From positions 1-6,571 of the forward strand of contig CAIYXE010000570.1 in the NCBI GenBank assembly GCA_903930095.1: a stretch of 6,571 nucleotides of DNA, written 5' to 3'. This document shows, one piece after another, positions 1 to 6,566 of the stretch; the stretch's first letter is position 1, and every line of letters starts with the position of its first letter. The translations under genes and the position numbers were made by a program. Source of the DNA: an uncultured Hyphomicrobiales bacterium. Its GTDB lineage: Bacteria; Pseudomonadota; Alphaproteobacteria; Rhizobiales; Aestuariivirgaceae. The notes under the pieces are model-generated. The model had not been told where the DNA came from. It saw only the letters and a list, made by a program, of their open reading frames with translations, and made no database searches.

Positions 1-381
1 AGCCACAACCGCACAGACTCGCTTCTTTATGCAAACTTGCTGAGTTCTGCATTGAATGAACTGCTGGAGACTGTCTTCTCCAATCACGGATCCGGCGGAG
101 ATTTCATCTGCAGGATCAGGCGTTCGGGTGACAAGGACGTGATCGAGTTGACATTGCCCTGCGACGAAACGGCTCTCCGTTTCTACACGGAAGCCGCGGG
201 CTTGCTGGAGCGTGATGACCTGGCCGATGTCTATCGCACGGCGCTGTTCTCGGCAGGCCGGCAGGATCCGCGCCTCGGCCTTCTCGAACTGGCGGTCGAC
301 TACCAGGCGAAGATCAGCATCGCGCCCGCGGGAAGACAACTGACACTCTCCGCGGAAATGATGCTCGAGGACTCTCACTGA
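1..381 (+). CDS. Degenerate Slr1658-type HATPase-fold regulator, 5'-truncated by the window
   Basis: The frame is open from base 1, so the true start probably lies outside the window; a TTG at 37 is in frame but has no convincing ribosome site. The visible 126 residues align by eye with the C-terminal two thirds of the HATPase-fold protein at 3930-4478. NELLETV here matches NELIENA there, and RLGLLELAVDYQAKI matches GLGILTLMSDYGARL. The Asn of the HATPase N-box, which holds Mg-ATP in GHKL/HATPase proteins, is replaced by Thr (residue 24 of the visible part), and the first glycine of the GLG motif is Arg. Inference: a switch or scaffold protein that has lost kinase activity and probably ATP binding, working with the STAS-methyltransferase whose ATG overlaps its stop codon by one base. 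A diverged active enzyme cannot be excluded. The family call is by paralogy and is fairly firm; the function is not. Confidence 0.72.
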   Translation, partial: SHNRTDSLLYANLLSSALNELLETVFSNHGSGGDFICRIRRSGDKDVIELTLPCDETALRFYTEAAGLLERDDLADVYRTALFSAGRQDPRLGLLELAVDYQAKISIAPAGRQLTLSAEMMLEDSH

Positions 382-1556
382 TGCGGCCTCTGGGAAAGTC
401 CACTTACGAATTCGCGTTCAACGAGAACAACCAGGAGTTCGTCATCGCCGGCAAGCTCCGCCCGCGCAGTGATGCGGAGATCGAGCCCATTGTGGCCGGA
501 ATGACCGCTGCGCTTGAGAATGTGCGCGGCACCTTCTACCTCAACGTGAAGCGCCTTGCCCGGCTGAACAACATTGCCTTTCGTGCAATCGTTTATCTCA
601 TGTCGGAGGTATGCGAGCGGCGGAAGGACCTGCGTATCGAAATCGTCACGTCCAGCGTGATGGGATGGTCGACACGCAAGTTCCTGCCGCTTGCGAAGCA
701 GCACCCCAACATCGCCGTTACGGAATACGACAAGGATTTCTATCCCGGACAGTCCTTCCTTGAGGATGGTGGTTTCATACCCATCCTTCGCAATCAGACC
801 CGCCTCACCTGGCGGCATGAGCGAAATCTGCTTGCCCGGCATGGGCTGAAGCCGGACATGGAGATGGCGGACATCTGCTGTGGCATTGGCGATTTCGCCG
901 TGCTTGTGAAGAAAGAATTCGCTCCTTCGCGCATCATGGCTCTCGACCATTCGCGGTCGAGCCTCGAGTATGCACGCAAGGTGGCCGCGGATTTCGGCGT
1001 TACCGGCATCGAATATGTATACGGCGATGCATCGGAAATGGTGATTGAAGACAACAGCTTCGATTTCGTTACCTGCCGTCATTCCCTGCAGATCTTCGAC
1101 AGGCCCGAACTGATCCTGAAGGAACTCCGCCGCATCTGCAGGCCGGGAGGCCGGATCTACATCACCAACGAGAAGAACTCGCACTGCCTGGGAGAGCCGC
1201 GGGGCGAGAGCATCCAGTGGACCTACACGGAAGTGGCCAAGCTGTTCGCAGACTTCAAGATGGACGTGGAGTTCGGCCCCAAGAGCCGGCGTTATCTGGA
1301 TGATGCCGGCTTCGAGGACATCAAGGTCGACAGCTTCATGGTCACCAACCTCGATGGGGATCCGCGGGAATTCGCAGACATGATCCAGGCATGGGAGAAT
1401 GTCTATGCCGGGCAGATGGCAAAGGACCGCGGCGACACGCCTGAGTTCATTGAACGCTTCCGCCAGGGCTTCCAGGACCACATCTATGCTGCCCTTCATC
1501 CGAAGGGCTATGCCGGCTGGCCGATCTGGGCTGCGTCCGCGAGAAAGCCCGCATGA
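381..1556 (+). CDS. STAS-like (Slr1659-type) domain fused to a SAM-dependent methyltransferase
   Basis: A 391-residue, two-domain cytoplasmic protein. Residues about 16-118 align by eye with the stand-alone STAS-like protein at 4499-4837: GKLRPRSDAEIEPI matches GTLRLSGTDAYQPI, and LNVKRLARLNNIAF matches LDLTQLEFLNSSGI. The phosphorylatable Ser-Ser-Gly is Asn64-Ile65-Ala66, so switching by serine phosphorylation at that site is not possible. Residues about 150-265 are a class I (Rossmann-fold) methyltransferase. Motif I is DICCGIGDF (164-172), the acidic residue after beta-2 is Asp189, motif II/III is GDASE (215-219), motif IV is DFVTCRHSL (228-236), and PGGRIYI is at 255-261. The C-terminal about 110 residues probably form the substrate cap. 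The methyl acceptor is unknown; a small molecule and a protein are both possible. The ATG sits on the stop of the preceding gene (TGATG) with GAGG about 10 bases upstream. The end overlaps the next gene as ATGA, so translation is probably coupled. This is the only enzymatic output domain in the operon. Confidence 0.9.
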   Translation: MRPLGKSTYEFAFNENNQEFVIAGKLRPRSDAEIEPIVAGMTAALENVRGTFYLNVKRLARLNNIAFRAIVYLMSEVCERRKDLRIEIVTSSVMGWSTRKFLPLAKQHPNIAVTEYDKDFYPGQSFLEDGGFIPILRNQTRLTWRHERNLLARHGLKPDMEMADICCGIGDFAVLVKKEFAPSRIMALDHSRSSLEYARKVAADFGVTGIEYVYGDASEMVIEDNSFDFVTCRHSLQIFDRPELILKELRRICRPGGRIYITNEKNSHCLGEPRGESIQWTYTEVAKLFADFKMDVEFGPKSRRYLDDAGFEDIKVDSFMVTNLDGDPREFADMIQAWENVYAGQMAKDRGDTPEFIERFRQGFQDHIYAALHPKGYAGWPIWAASARKPA

Positions 1557-3925
1557 CCGCCGCCGCTGCACAGGACACCATGAAGGCAAGCGTGCTGACG
1601 AGTTTCCGCACCAAGTTCATAGCCTTGATCGGCGGGGCGGTGTTGCTGTCCTCGCTTCTCGGTGGCGGCGTTGCGCTGTGGAACGTGCAGAAGCTCTCGG
1701 ATGGCGCGTCCGCCGAGATCGAGAGCGGCCTTTCCAAGGCGACGGAACAGTACCTCACGCGCTACATCGACATGACCGCACAGCGCGCCGATCTGATGTT
1801 TGCGCGCACCTTCGACCAGGTGAACGCGCTTGCGCAGTTCAATCAGCGGCTGATCGACCAGCCTGAACTTGGCGCGGGGCTCGGCAAATTCCTGGAAGGC
1901 TATCCGGACTACCAGGATCAGATGGAATTCAACGCGGACAAGAACTGGCTCCAGAACCGGTCCGGCGAAGCAGGCGTCATCAGCGTATGGGGCTACCTGC
2001 TGGACGGACCCGGCCGCATGCGGCCCGATGTGCAGGAGGCGGTACGCACTTCCGGCATTTTCGATCTCGTGGTCCCCTCGCTCATGGGCACGGGACAGAA
2101 CAAGCTGCAGATGTATTACGTCGGGCCGAAGGCCCGCCCCATCATGCGCACGATACCCTATTCCGATCAGGCGCAGACTTTCGACAAGCTCTATGGCGGC
2201 CACAATGAGCAGAACTGGTGGGACTTCTTCTTCCCCGGCGTCTATGAGGCCTGGCAGGAATGGGCGAAGAACCCCGCCGCGCGCCCCGTCGACACGGACA
2301 TCACCGTGCTGTCGCCCTATGTCGACGCGATCACCGGCAAGACCATCGTCAGCTATTTCCACCCGCTCTATACCAAGGACCGGCAGGATGTCGCCGGCAT
2401 GGTGGGCGTGGACATCACGCTGGAGCAGCTGACGGAGCTCGTTCAGGGGGTGAAGGTCGCGGAAACCGGCTTTGCCTTTCTTTCGCAGCAGAACGGCAAC
2501 GTGCTGACGGTGAACGAGGCAGGCGAGGCGCTGCTCGGCATCCAGCCGGAGAACGCGACGGGCGCCGGCGTCACCGGACTTGATCGCAGCCTTTCGAAAA
2601 GCAGCTTTGCCGACATCGCGAACCTGAAGATGCCAGCGCCCGGAACGACGAGCATCGCCCACGTGGTGGTGGAGAAGGACGGCAAGCCCGAAGGCCTTCT
2701 CGTGGCGCTTCACCCGCTGGGGCCGATGAATCTCTGGCAGCCCAACGCCGGCATCGGCGCCGAGCGGTTCATGCTTGGCTTTGTCGTTCCCGACCGGGAA
2801 ATTTATGCCTCGCTCTATGCAGCCCAAGGCGAAATCGGCGCCGCCACGAACCGCATCGTGCAGGGCATCCTCGCAACGGTTCTCTCCTTCCTCGTTCTGG
2901 TGCTGGCGGTTTCCGTTGCGGTGTCGCGCCGCTTCACGGCGGGCCTTGTTGCCCTCGCCGATGCGGCCGGACGGCTGACGCGCTCTGATTACAACGTGCA
3001 GGTGCCAGTCAAGGGCCGCGATGAGGTGGCCTTCGTGGGCGCCGCGTTCAACTCCATGGCGCGCGAAATCAGGGACTATACGGAAACACTGGAGAACAAG
3101 GTCGCAGACCGCACCCGCGAACTTGCCTCCGCCAATGACGAGATCAAGCGGCTTTTCGACAAGCTCAAGGACGAGAACCTGCGCCTTGGTGCAGAACTCG
3201 ATGTTTCGCGGCGCATTCAGATGATGGTGCTGCCCTCCGTGGAGGAGCTCCAGGGAGTTCCCAACCTCGATATCGCAAGCCATATGGAACCCGCAGACGA
3301 GGTGGGCGGCGACTATTATGACGTGCTGTATACGCAGGGCGGCGTGAAGATCGGCATTGGCGATGTGACCGGCCACGGCCTTGAAAGCGGCGTCCTCATG
3401 TTGATGGTGCAATCAGTTGGCCGCGCACTTCACGAGCGCGGCGTTGAAGATCCCTGCGCATTCCTTGAGGTTCTCAACCGGGCAATTCACAAGAACGTTC
3501 AGCGGACGAAGTCCGACAAACACCTTTCGCTCGCCTTCCTTGACTATGCGGATGGCAATGTGACCATATCGGGCCAGCACGAGGAAGTGATCATAATCCG
3601 CCGGGACGGCACGGTCGAGCGGCTTGACACGATGGACCTCGGCTTCCCCATCGGCCTCGAGGAACATATCGGTGACTTTGTGTCGAGCAGCACGCTGCCC
3701 TTTGGCGAAGGGGACATGATCGTGCTGTTCACCGACGGCATCACCGAGGCAGAAGACGAGCAAGGCACCTTGTACGGGATTGACCTTCTCGTCGAGAGCG
3801 CCACCAAGGTGCATGGGCTCAGCGCAACGGCAGCGGCCTCGGCAATCGTGGCGGACCTCAAGGCGCATATCGGCACGCAGAAAGTTCATGACGACATCAC
3901 GCTGGTCGTGGTGAAGCACAGGTGA
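1553..3925 (+). CDS. Membrane Cache-HAMP-SpoIIE (PP2C) serine phosphatase, SiaA-like
   Basis: A 790-residue sensor phosphatase. A first membrane segment lies at residues about 22-43. A periplasmic region of about 390 residues (44-435) follows, with the layout and Trp/Tyr-rich look of a double Cache ligand-binding domain (ISVWGYLLD, NWWDFFFP, DITVLSPYVDAITGK, VGVDITLEQL). A second membrane segment is at about 436-458, HAMP at about 459-512 and a charged coiled coil at about 505-555. The SpoIIE/PP2C phosphatase spans about 560-790. All metal-binding motifs are intact: GGDYYD (585-590), GDVTGHG (603-609), FTDGITEAE (726-734) and HDDIT (779-783). By family knowledge it should dephosphorylate a STAS-domain protein; the candidate is the product of 4499-4837. 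Domain order resembles SiaA of Pseudomonas. The ATG at 1553 overlaps the preceding stop (ATGA); an in-frame ATG at 1580 is an alternative start that would lose only an Ala-rich leader. Ligand unknown. Confidence 0.94.
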   Translation: MTAAAAQDTMKASVLTSFRTKFIALIGGAVLLSSLLGGGVALWNVQKLSDGASAEIESGLSKATEQYLTRYIDMTAQRADLMFARTFDQVNALAQFNQRLIDQPELGAGLGKFLEGYPDYQDQMEFNADKNWLQNRSGEAGVISVWGYLLDGPGRMRPDVQEAVRTSGIFDLVVPSLMGTGQNKLQMYYVGPKARPIMRTIPYSDQAQTFDKLYGGHNEQNWWDFFFPGVYEAWQEWAKNPAARPVDTDITVLSPYVDAITGKTIVSYFHPLYTKDRQDVAGMVGVDITLEQLTELVQGVKVAETGFAFLSQQNGNVLTVNEAGEALLGIQPENATGAGVTGLDRSLSKSSFADIANLKMPAPGTTSIAHVVVEKDGKPEGLLVALHPLGPMNLWQPNAGIGAERFMLGFVVPDREIYASLYAAQGEIGAATNRIVQGILATVLSFLVLVLAVSVAVSRRFTAGLVALADAAGRLTRSDYNVQVPVKGRDEVAFVGAAFNSMAREIRDYTETLENKVADRTRELASANDEIKRLFDKLKDENLRLGAELDVSRRIQMMVLPSVEELQGVPNLDIASHMEPADEVGGDYYDVLYTQGGVKIGIGDVTGHGLESGVLMLMVQSVGRALHERGVEDPCAFLEVLNRAIHKNVQRTKSDKHLSLAFLDYADGNVTISGQHEEVIIIRRDGTVERLDTMDLGFPIGLEEHIGDFVSSSTLPFGEGDMIVLFTDGITEAEDEQGTLYGIDLLVESATKVHGLSATAAASAIVADLKAHIGTQKVHDDITLVVVKHR
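3920..3924 (+). promoter_or_regulatory. Ribosome binding site AGGTG overlapping the phosphatase stop codon
   Basis: AGGTG lies 5 bases before the ATG at 3930 and spans the TGA of the phosphatase gene. Ribosomes finishing the phosphatase would therefore be well placed to start the HATPase-fold protein, which suggests the two are made in linked amounts. Confidence 0.6.
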
Positions 3926-3929
3926 CCTC

Positions 3930-4478
3930 ATGAGTATCGAATTCGGAGAAACGCGGCTCAGCAATGGGCCCTCAGCCTTCGTCATGTCGGTCGTCCTGCG
4001 GGAGGGGCCTCTGGCCGTGGGCTGGCAGCATGCGAGCGCGACGTGCGAGTTCCTGGGCGAGACATTCGCCACGCGCCATGCGAAGGCCGGACGGGACTAC
4101 AGCGACGCGCGCCATTCCATCATTTACCTGGTGAATGAGCTTATCGAGAACGCCATCAAGTTCCGCAGTCCGGGCGATATCGAAATCAACTGCTCGCTCG
4201 AAGAAGGGAACTTCGAGCTGGTGGTGAAGAACCACGCCAGTTCCGCCATGGCCTCTCGCTTTCAGTCGATCCTTGCGGAGGTGACGGCTGGCGATCCCGG
4301 CGAGTTGCTGATTCAGCGGATCGAAGCGAACGCCCTGGACGAGAACTCCTCTGCGTCGGGCCTCGGCATCCTGACGCTGATGAGCGATTACGGCGCACGG
4401 CTCGGCTGGACATTTATCGACGCGCCCGCCGGGGACACCGTGACGCTCAGCACCAATGCCTCCCTCAGCCTCAACTGA
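3930..4478 (+). CDS. Slr1658-type HATPase-fold regulator (putative STAS serine kinase / switch protein)
   Basis: A 182-residue soluble protein with the reduced HATPase fold seen in partner-switching kinases (SpoIIAB/RsbW, SiaB, Slr1658 of Synechocystis). The N-box is NELIENAIKF (residues 69-78) with Glu70 and the Mg-binding Asn74 intact. The usual DxGxG box is not canonical (VKNHAS at 99-104). A glycine motif, SGLGILTL (143-150), precedes the last strands. Expected role: ATP-dependent phosphorylation of, or nucleotide-dependent binding to, the STAS-like protein encoded just downstream, opposed by the SpoIIE phosphatase encoded just upstream. The start lies 4 bases after the phosphatase stop, and an AGGTG ribosome site overlaps that stop, which fits translational coupling. 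The protein aligns by eye with the truncated gene at the left edge, which lacks Asn74. Membership of the fold family is firm; true kinase activity is inferred, since some members may only bind nucleotide. Confidence 0.88.
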   Translation: MSIEFGETRLSNGPSAFVMSVVLREGPLAVGWQHASATCEFLGETFATRHAKAGRDYSDARHSIIYLVNELIENAIKFRSPGDIEINCSLEEGNFELVVKNHASSAMASRFQSILAEVTAGDPGELLIQRIEANALDENSSASGLGILTLMSDYGARLGWTFIDAPAGDTVTLSTNASLSLN

Positions 4479-4498
4479 ATTCTGAAAGCTCGACACAC

Positions 4499-4837
4499 AT
4501 GGAAATCAAGACAGACGACTTTAACGTATGGACTGAAGGTTCAGTCATCCACTTCGAGGGCACACTGCGGCTCTCCGGAACGGATGCCTATCAGCCCATC
4601 CTCGACCTGATGCAGGGCGTTCTGGCGAACAAGCCCCAGTCGGTGGTGCTGGACCTCACGCAACTCGAGTTTCTGAACAGCTCCGGCATCAATCTTCTGG
4701 CGAAGTTCACGATCGAGCTCAGAAAGCTGCCGGATGTGGCCTTGAAAGTGCTTGGGTCAACACGGATTCCGTGGCAGTCGAAGTCACTTCCCAACCTGCA
4801 GAAACTGCACAAGGGCGTCGAACTCGTCATCAGCTGA
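4499..4837 (+). CDS. Stand-alone STAS-like (Slr1659-type) phospho-switch protein
   Basis: A 112-residue single-domain protein. The strand-turn-helix typical of STAS anti-sigma-factor antagonists is clear: VVLDLTQLEFLNSSGINLL (residues 49-67). Ser61 and Ser62 stand where SpoIIAA/RsbV-type proteins are phosphorylated. Expected role: its phosphorylation state, set by the HATPase-fold protein (3930-4478) and the SpoIIE phosphatase (1553-3925), decides which partner it binds. The partner is not visible; candidates are the degenerate pair at the start of the operon or a target elsewhere. It is preceded by a 20-base gap with only a weak GAAAG ribosome site (4484-4488), so it may be translated at a different level from its neighbours. 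It is the last gene of the operon and its stop is 7 bp from the stop of the convergent bciA. It aligns by eye with the N-terminal domain of the methyltransferase at 381-1556. Confidence 0.9.
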   Translation: MEIKTDDFNVWTEGSVIHFEGTLRLSGTDAYQPILDLMQGVLANKPQSVVLDLTQLEFLNSSGINLLAKFTIELRKLPDVALKVLGSTRIPWQSKSLPNLQKLHKGVELVIS

Positions 4838-4844
4838 CAGCATT

Positions 4845-5849
4845 TCAGAACACGGCGTGCTCGCCGCGGTCATCTGCGGTTTCACCTCTTGCGGCACGGA
4901 CGTAGTAATCAAAAAGCGTCTCCGTGCCGAACGAAGGGGTCAGGGCCGCGTCATAGCGTTCGGCTTGCGCATCCCAGAGCAGCATTGACTCGGTGGCGTA
5001 GTAGCGCCCGATCCGCGCAAGTTCGGCCTTGGCCCTGAGACGTGGGGAAACCCTGCCGAGCGAGCCCAGCACGAATACGATGGCATCGAGCATGGCCACG
5101 GGCACATGGCGGAAGCGGGGCTGCCTCCCGAACAGCGCGGCGAGCCGTTCGCCTTGCGCGATGGGGGTGATGGCCTCACCCGGACCACCGACCGGCAGCA
5201 CCTTGTTGTGCAGGTCCGGATCCGAAACACAGGCGGCAAGAAAGCGGCCCAGATCATCATCGCTGATGGGTTTGCAGGCCGTGAGCCGCCCATCTCCGAA
5301 GACAAGGAAGGGCTTGCCGTCTCGCACCCGTCCGATCTGGCCCGAGAGGGACTTGAAATAGGCGGTCGGCCTGACGATCGAATAGGTGAGGCCGGATTCG
5401 ATCAGCAGCTTTTCGTAGGCAAGCTTCGCATGCTGGAAAGCCAGCACGGGCTTCTGCACGCAAATGGCCGACAGCAGAACTACGTGCCGGATGTTCGCCT
5501 TCCGCGCTGCCGCCAGAGCCAGAGCATTCGCACGATAGTCGATCGCCCACGCATCCTCCGGCAGGCCCGTGCGGGAGGCAAGACAGGACATCAACACATC
5601 GAAGTGCTCTCCCCTATATCCATCCCGCAGGAATGACCCCTCGTCGGTGACATCGCCAAAGCGCAGGACGGCCTCCGCGGGAAACAGCCCGGCCGGATTG
5701 CCGCCATCCGGACGGGGGCGCAGGAAGCACACCGTCTCGTGTCCCGCGGCAATGAGGGCGCGCACGGCGGCCTTGCCGATGGTCCCCGTGGCGCCGAGAA
5801 CCAGAACCCGCTGTGGCTTGAAACAGGCTTTCTGCGGCAAGTCTGCCAT
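4845..5849 (-). CDS. bciA: Divinyl (proto)chlorophyllide a 8-vinyl reductase BciA
   Basis: A 334-residue NAD(P)H-dependent SDR of the NmrA-like type. It reduces the C8 vinyl group of 3,8-divinyl (proto)chlorophyllide to ethyl in (bacterio)chlorophyll synthesis. Visible features: the nucleotide-binding GATGTIG (residues 19-25), SCLASRTG (88-95), LLSAICVQKP (125-134), IVRPTAYFKSLSG (158-170), FLVFGDGRLTACKPISDDDL (181-200) and IGRYYATESML (280-290). From memory of the family, these blocks are characteristic of BciA and plant DVR, and length and C-terminus (GEHAVF) also fit. Start choice: the frame stays open to a TTG at 5903, but the ATG at 5849 has GGTGGAG just upstream and the conserved protein begins there. 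The 18 extra residues are Arg-rich and look like non-coding sequence. No other photosynthesis gene is visible, so the gene appears to lie outside any photosynthesis cluster as far as this window shows. It is convergent with the signalling operon and divergent from the CIA30 gene. Confidence 0.95.
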   Translation of the reverse strand: MADLPQKACFKPQRVLVLGATGTIGKAAVRALIAAGHETVCFLRPRPDGGNPAGLFPAEAVLRFGDVTDEGSFLRDGYRGEHFDVLMSCLASRTGLPEDAWAIDYRANALALAAARKANIRHVVLLSAICVQKPVLAFQHAKLAYEKLLIESGLTYSIVRPTAYFKSLSGQIGRVRDGKPFLVFGDGRLTACKPISDDDLGRFLAACVSDPDLHNKVLPVGGPGEAITPIAQGERLAALFGRQPRFRHVPVAMLDAIVFVLGSLGRVSPRLRAKAELARIGRYYATESMLLWDAQAERYDAALTPSFGTETLFDYYVRAARGETADDRGEHAVF

Positions 5850-6050
5850 AAGGCTCCACCATCGTCTGCGGACCCTTATGATGGATTTCCGGCCCCTTCT
5901 CAACGGCAGCCTGCGGCAAGGCGAGATGCCGTCTCAGCAAACCCGGCCACCTTGCGCGCATTGCGTCTGTCATCAGCATGCCGTCATCCAAAGAGCAGCG
6001 GGTTGCTGAAGCTTGTTCCGGGAGAATTCCTCCTGTAACGCTGCCAGCCC
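5850..6050. other. Divergent intergenic region between bciA and the CIA30 gene
   Basis: About 200 bp that should hold both divergent promoters. I looked for a TGT-N12-ACA site (PpsR/CrtJ, the usual repressor of photosynthesis genes) in the TGT-rich parts (5968-6036) and found none. No strong -35/-10 pair stands out; TTGTTC (6013-6018) with TAACGC (6036-6041) is only a weak match. A short imperfect hairpin can be drawn at 6019-6035 (GGAG and CTCC arms, 5-base loop). No convincing coding sequence fills the gap. Confidence 0.45.
5854..5860 (-). promoter_or_regulatory. Ribosome binding site of bciA
   Basis: On the minus strand GGTGGAG is followed by CCTT and then the ATG at 5849. This supports starting bciA at that ATG and not at the in-frame TTG 54 bases upstream. 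Confidence 0.6.
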
Positions 6051-6566
6051 GTGACCTTATCTTCTGTCATCGACGACCTCTCTGGACGGTTTCCTGAAGC
6101 CACCAACGGCGCACGCTGGGAGTTGCTGTCTGACCGCGTGATGGGGGGTGTTTCCGCCGGCCGGCTCAGCTTGGAGCCGGTCGCGGGCCGCATGGCGATC
6201 CGCCTGCAGGGGGATGTCTCGCTGGAGAACAATGGCGGTTTCATCCAGATGGCGCTTGACCTCGATCCAATGGGAGGATCGGTCGATTGCCGGGGCTACG
6301 AAGGGCTCGAGATCGCGGTATCTGGCAATGGGGAAACCTATGGACTGCATCTTCGAACGGCAGACCTTGGCCGCCCCTGGCAGTCCTACCGCCAGGCCTT
6401 CTCTGCGCCGCCAGATTGGGAGACGATCAGGCTTCCCTTCGCCAAGTTCCTGCCGCACCGGACTGACGTGGAATTCGCGCCCGGGCGCATTCGCAGGCTC
6501 GGCCTCGGGGCCATCGGGCGGGCCTTCAGGGCCGACCTCGCGCTGTCGGCCATCCGCTTCTTCTGA
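6051..6566 (+). CDS. CIA30-domain protein (NADH:ubiquinone oxidoreductase intermediate-associated protein 30 family)
   Basis: A 171-residue soluble protein that is almost entirely one CIA30 domain, a galactose-binding-like beta sandwich named after a complex I assembly factor. The family signature is WELLSDRVMGGVSAGRL (residues 23-39). It is followed by GDVSLENNGGFIQM (54-67), the central GYEGLEIAVSGNGETYGLHL (82-101), WQSYRQAF (110-117) and the ending RIRRLGLGAIGRAFRADLAL (146-165). No signal peptide or membrane segment is seen. The exact role of bacterial members is not known; in eukaryotes the domain occurs in assembly factors, including plant photosystem factors. The start is the GTG at 6051, because a TAA at 6036-6038 closes the frame and no in-frame ATG precedes the conserved domain. 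No ribosome site is visible in front of it, so initiation is weak or leaderless. It is divergent from bciA. Confidence 0.9.
   Translation: MTLSSVIDDLSGRFPEATNGARWELLSDRVMGGVSAGRLSLEPVAGRMAIRLQGDVSLENNGGFIQMALDLDPMGGSVDCRGYEGLEIAVSGNGETYGLHLRTADLGRPWQSYRQAFSAPPDWETIRLPFAKFLPHRTDVEFAPGRIRRLGLGAIGRAFRADLALSAIRFF

Noticed and set aside
375..1589. 404-residue open frame antisense to the methyltransferase gene
   Set aside because: Same cause: a codon-bias shadow. The plus strand has clear STAS and methyltransferase motifs and start/stop overlaps with both neighbours.
1508..3412. 634-residue open frame antisense to the phosphatase gene
   Set aside because: It is the mirror of a GC-rich gene with strong codon bias. 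Its translation is low-complexity His/Arg/Ala-rich with no recognisable domain, while the plus strand carries a complete phosphatase with all motifs.
4853..4866. Five-base-pair hairpin CGGCG-TGCT-CGCCG just after the operon end as a terminator
   Set aside because: The stem is short, it lies within the end of bciA, and no T-run follows on either strand.
5850..5903. 18-residue N-terminal extension of bciA from a TTG at 5903
   Set aside because: The extension is Arg/Trp-rich and unlike the family, and the ATG at 5849 has its own ribosome site.
5614..5991. 125-residue minus-strand frame overlapping the start of bciA
   Set aside because: It is out of frame with bciA, starts at a TTG and has no domain-like content; most of it is covered by the convincing bciA frame.
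5984..6070. 28-codon minus-strand small frame (ATG at 6070, stop at 5984-5986) with a GAGAGG upstream
   Set aside because: It overlaps the start of the CIA30 gene on the other strand, has no recognisable similarity, and such a frame with a partial ribosome site is expected by chance. Ribosome profiling showing a peak would change this.
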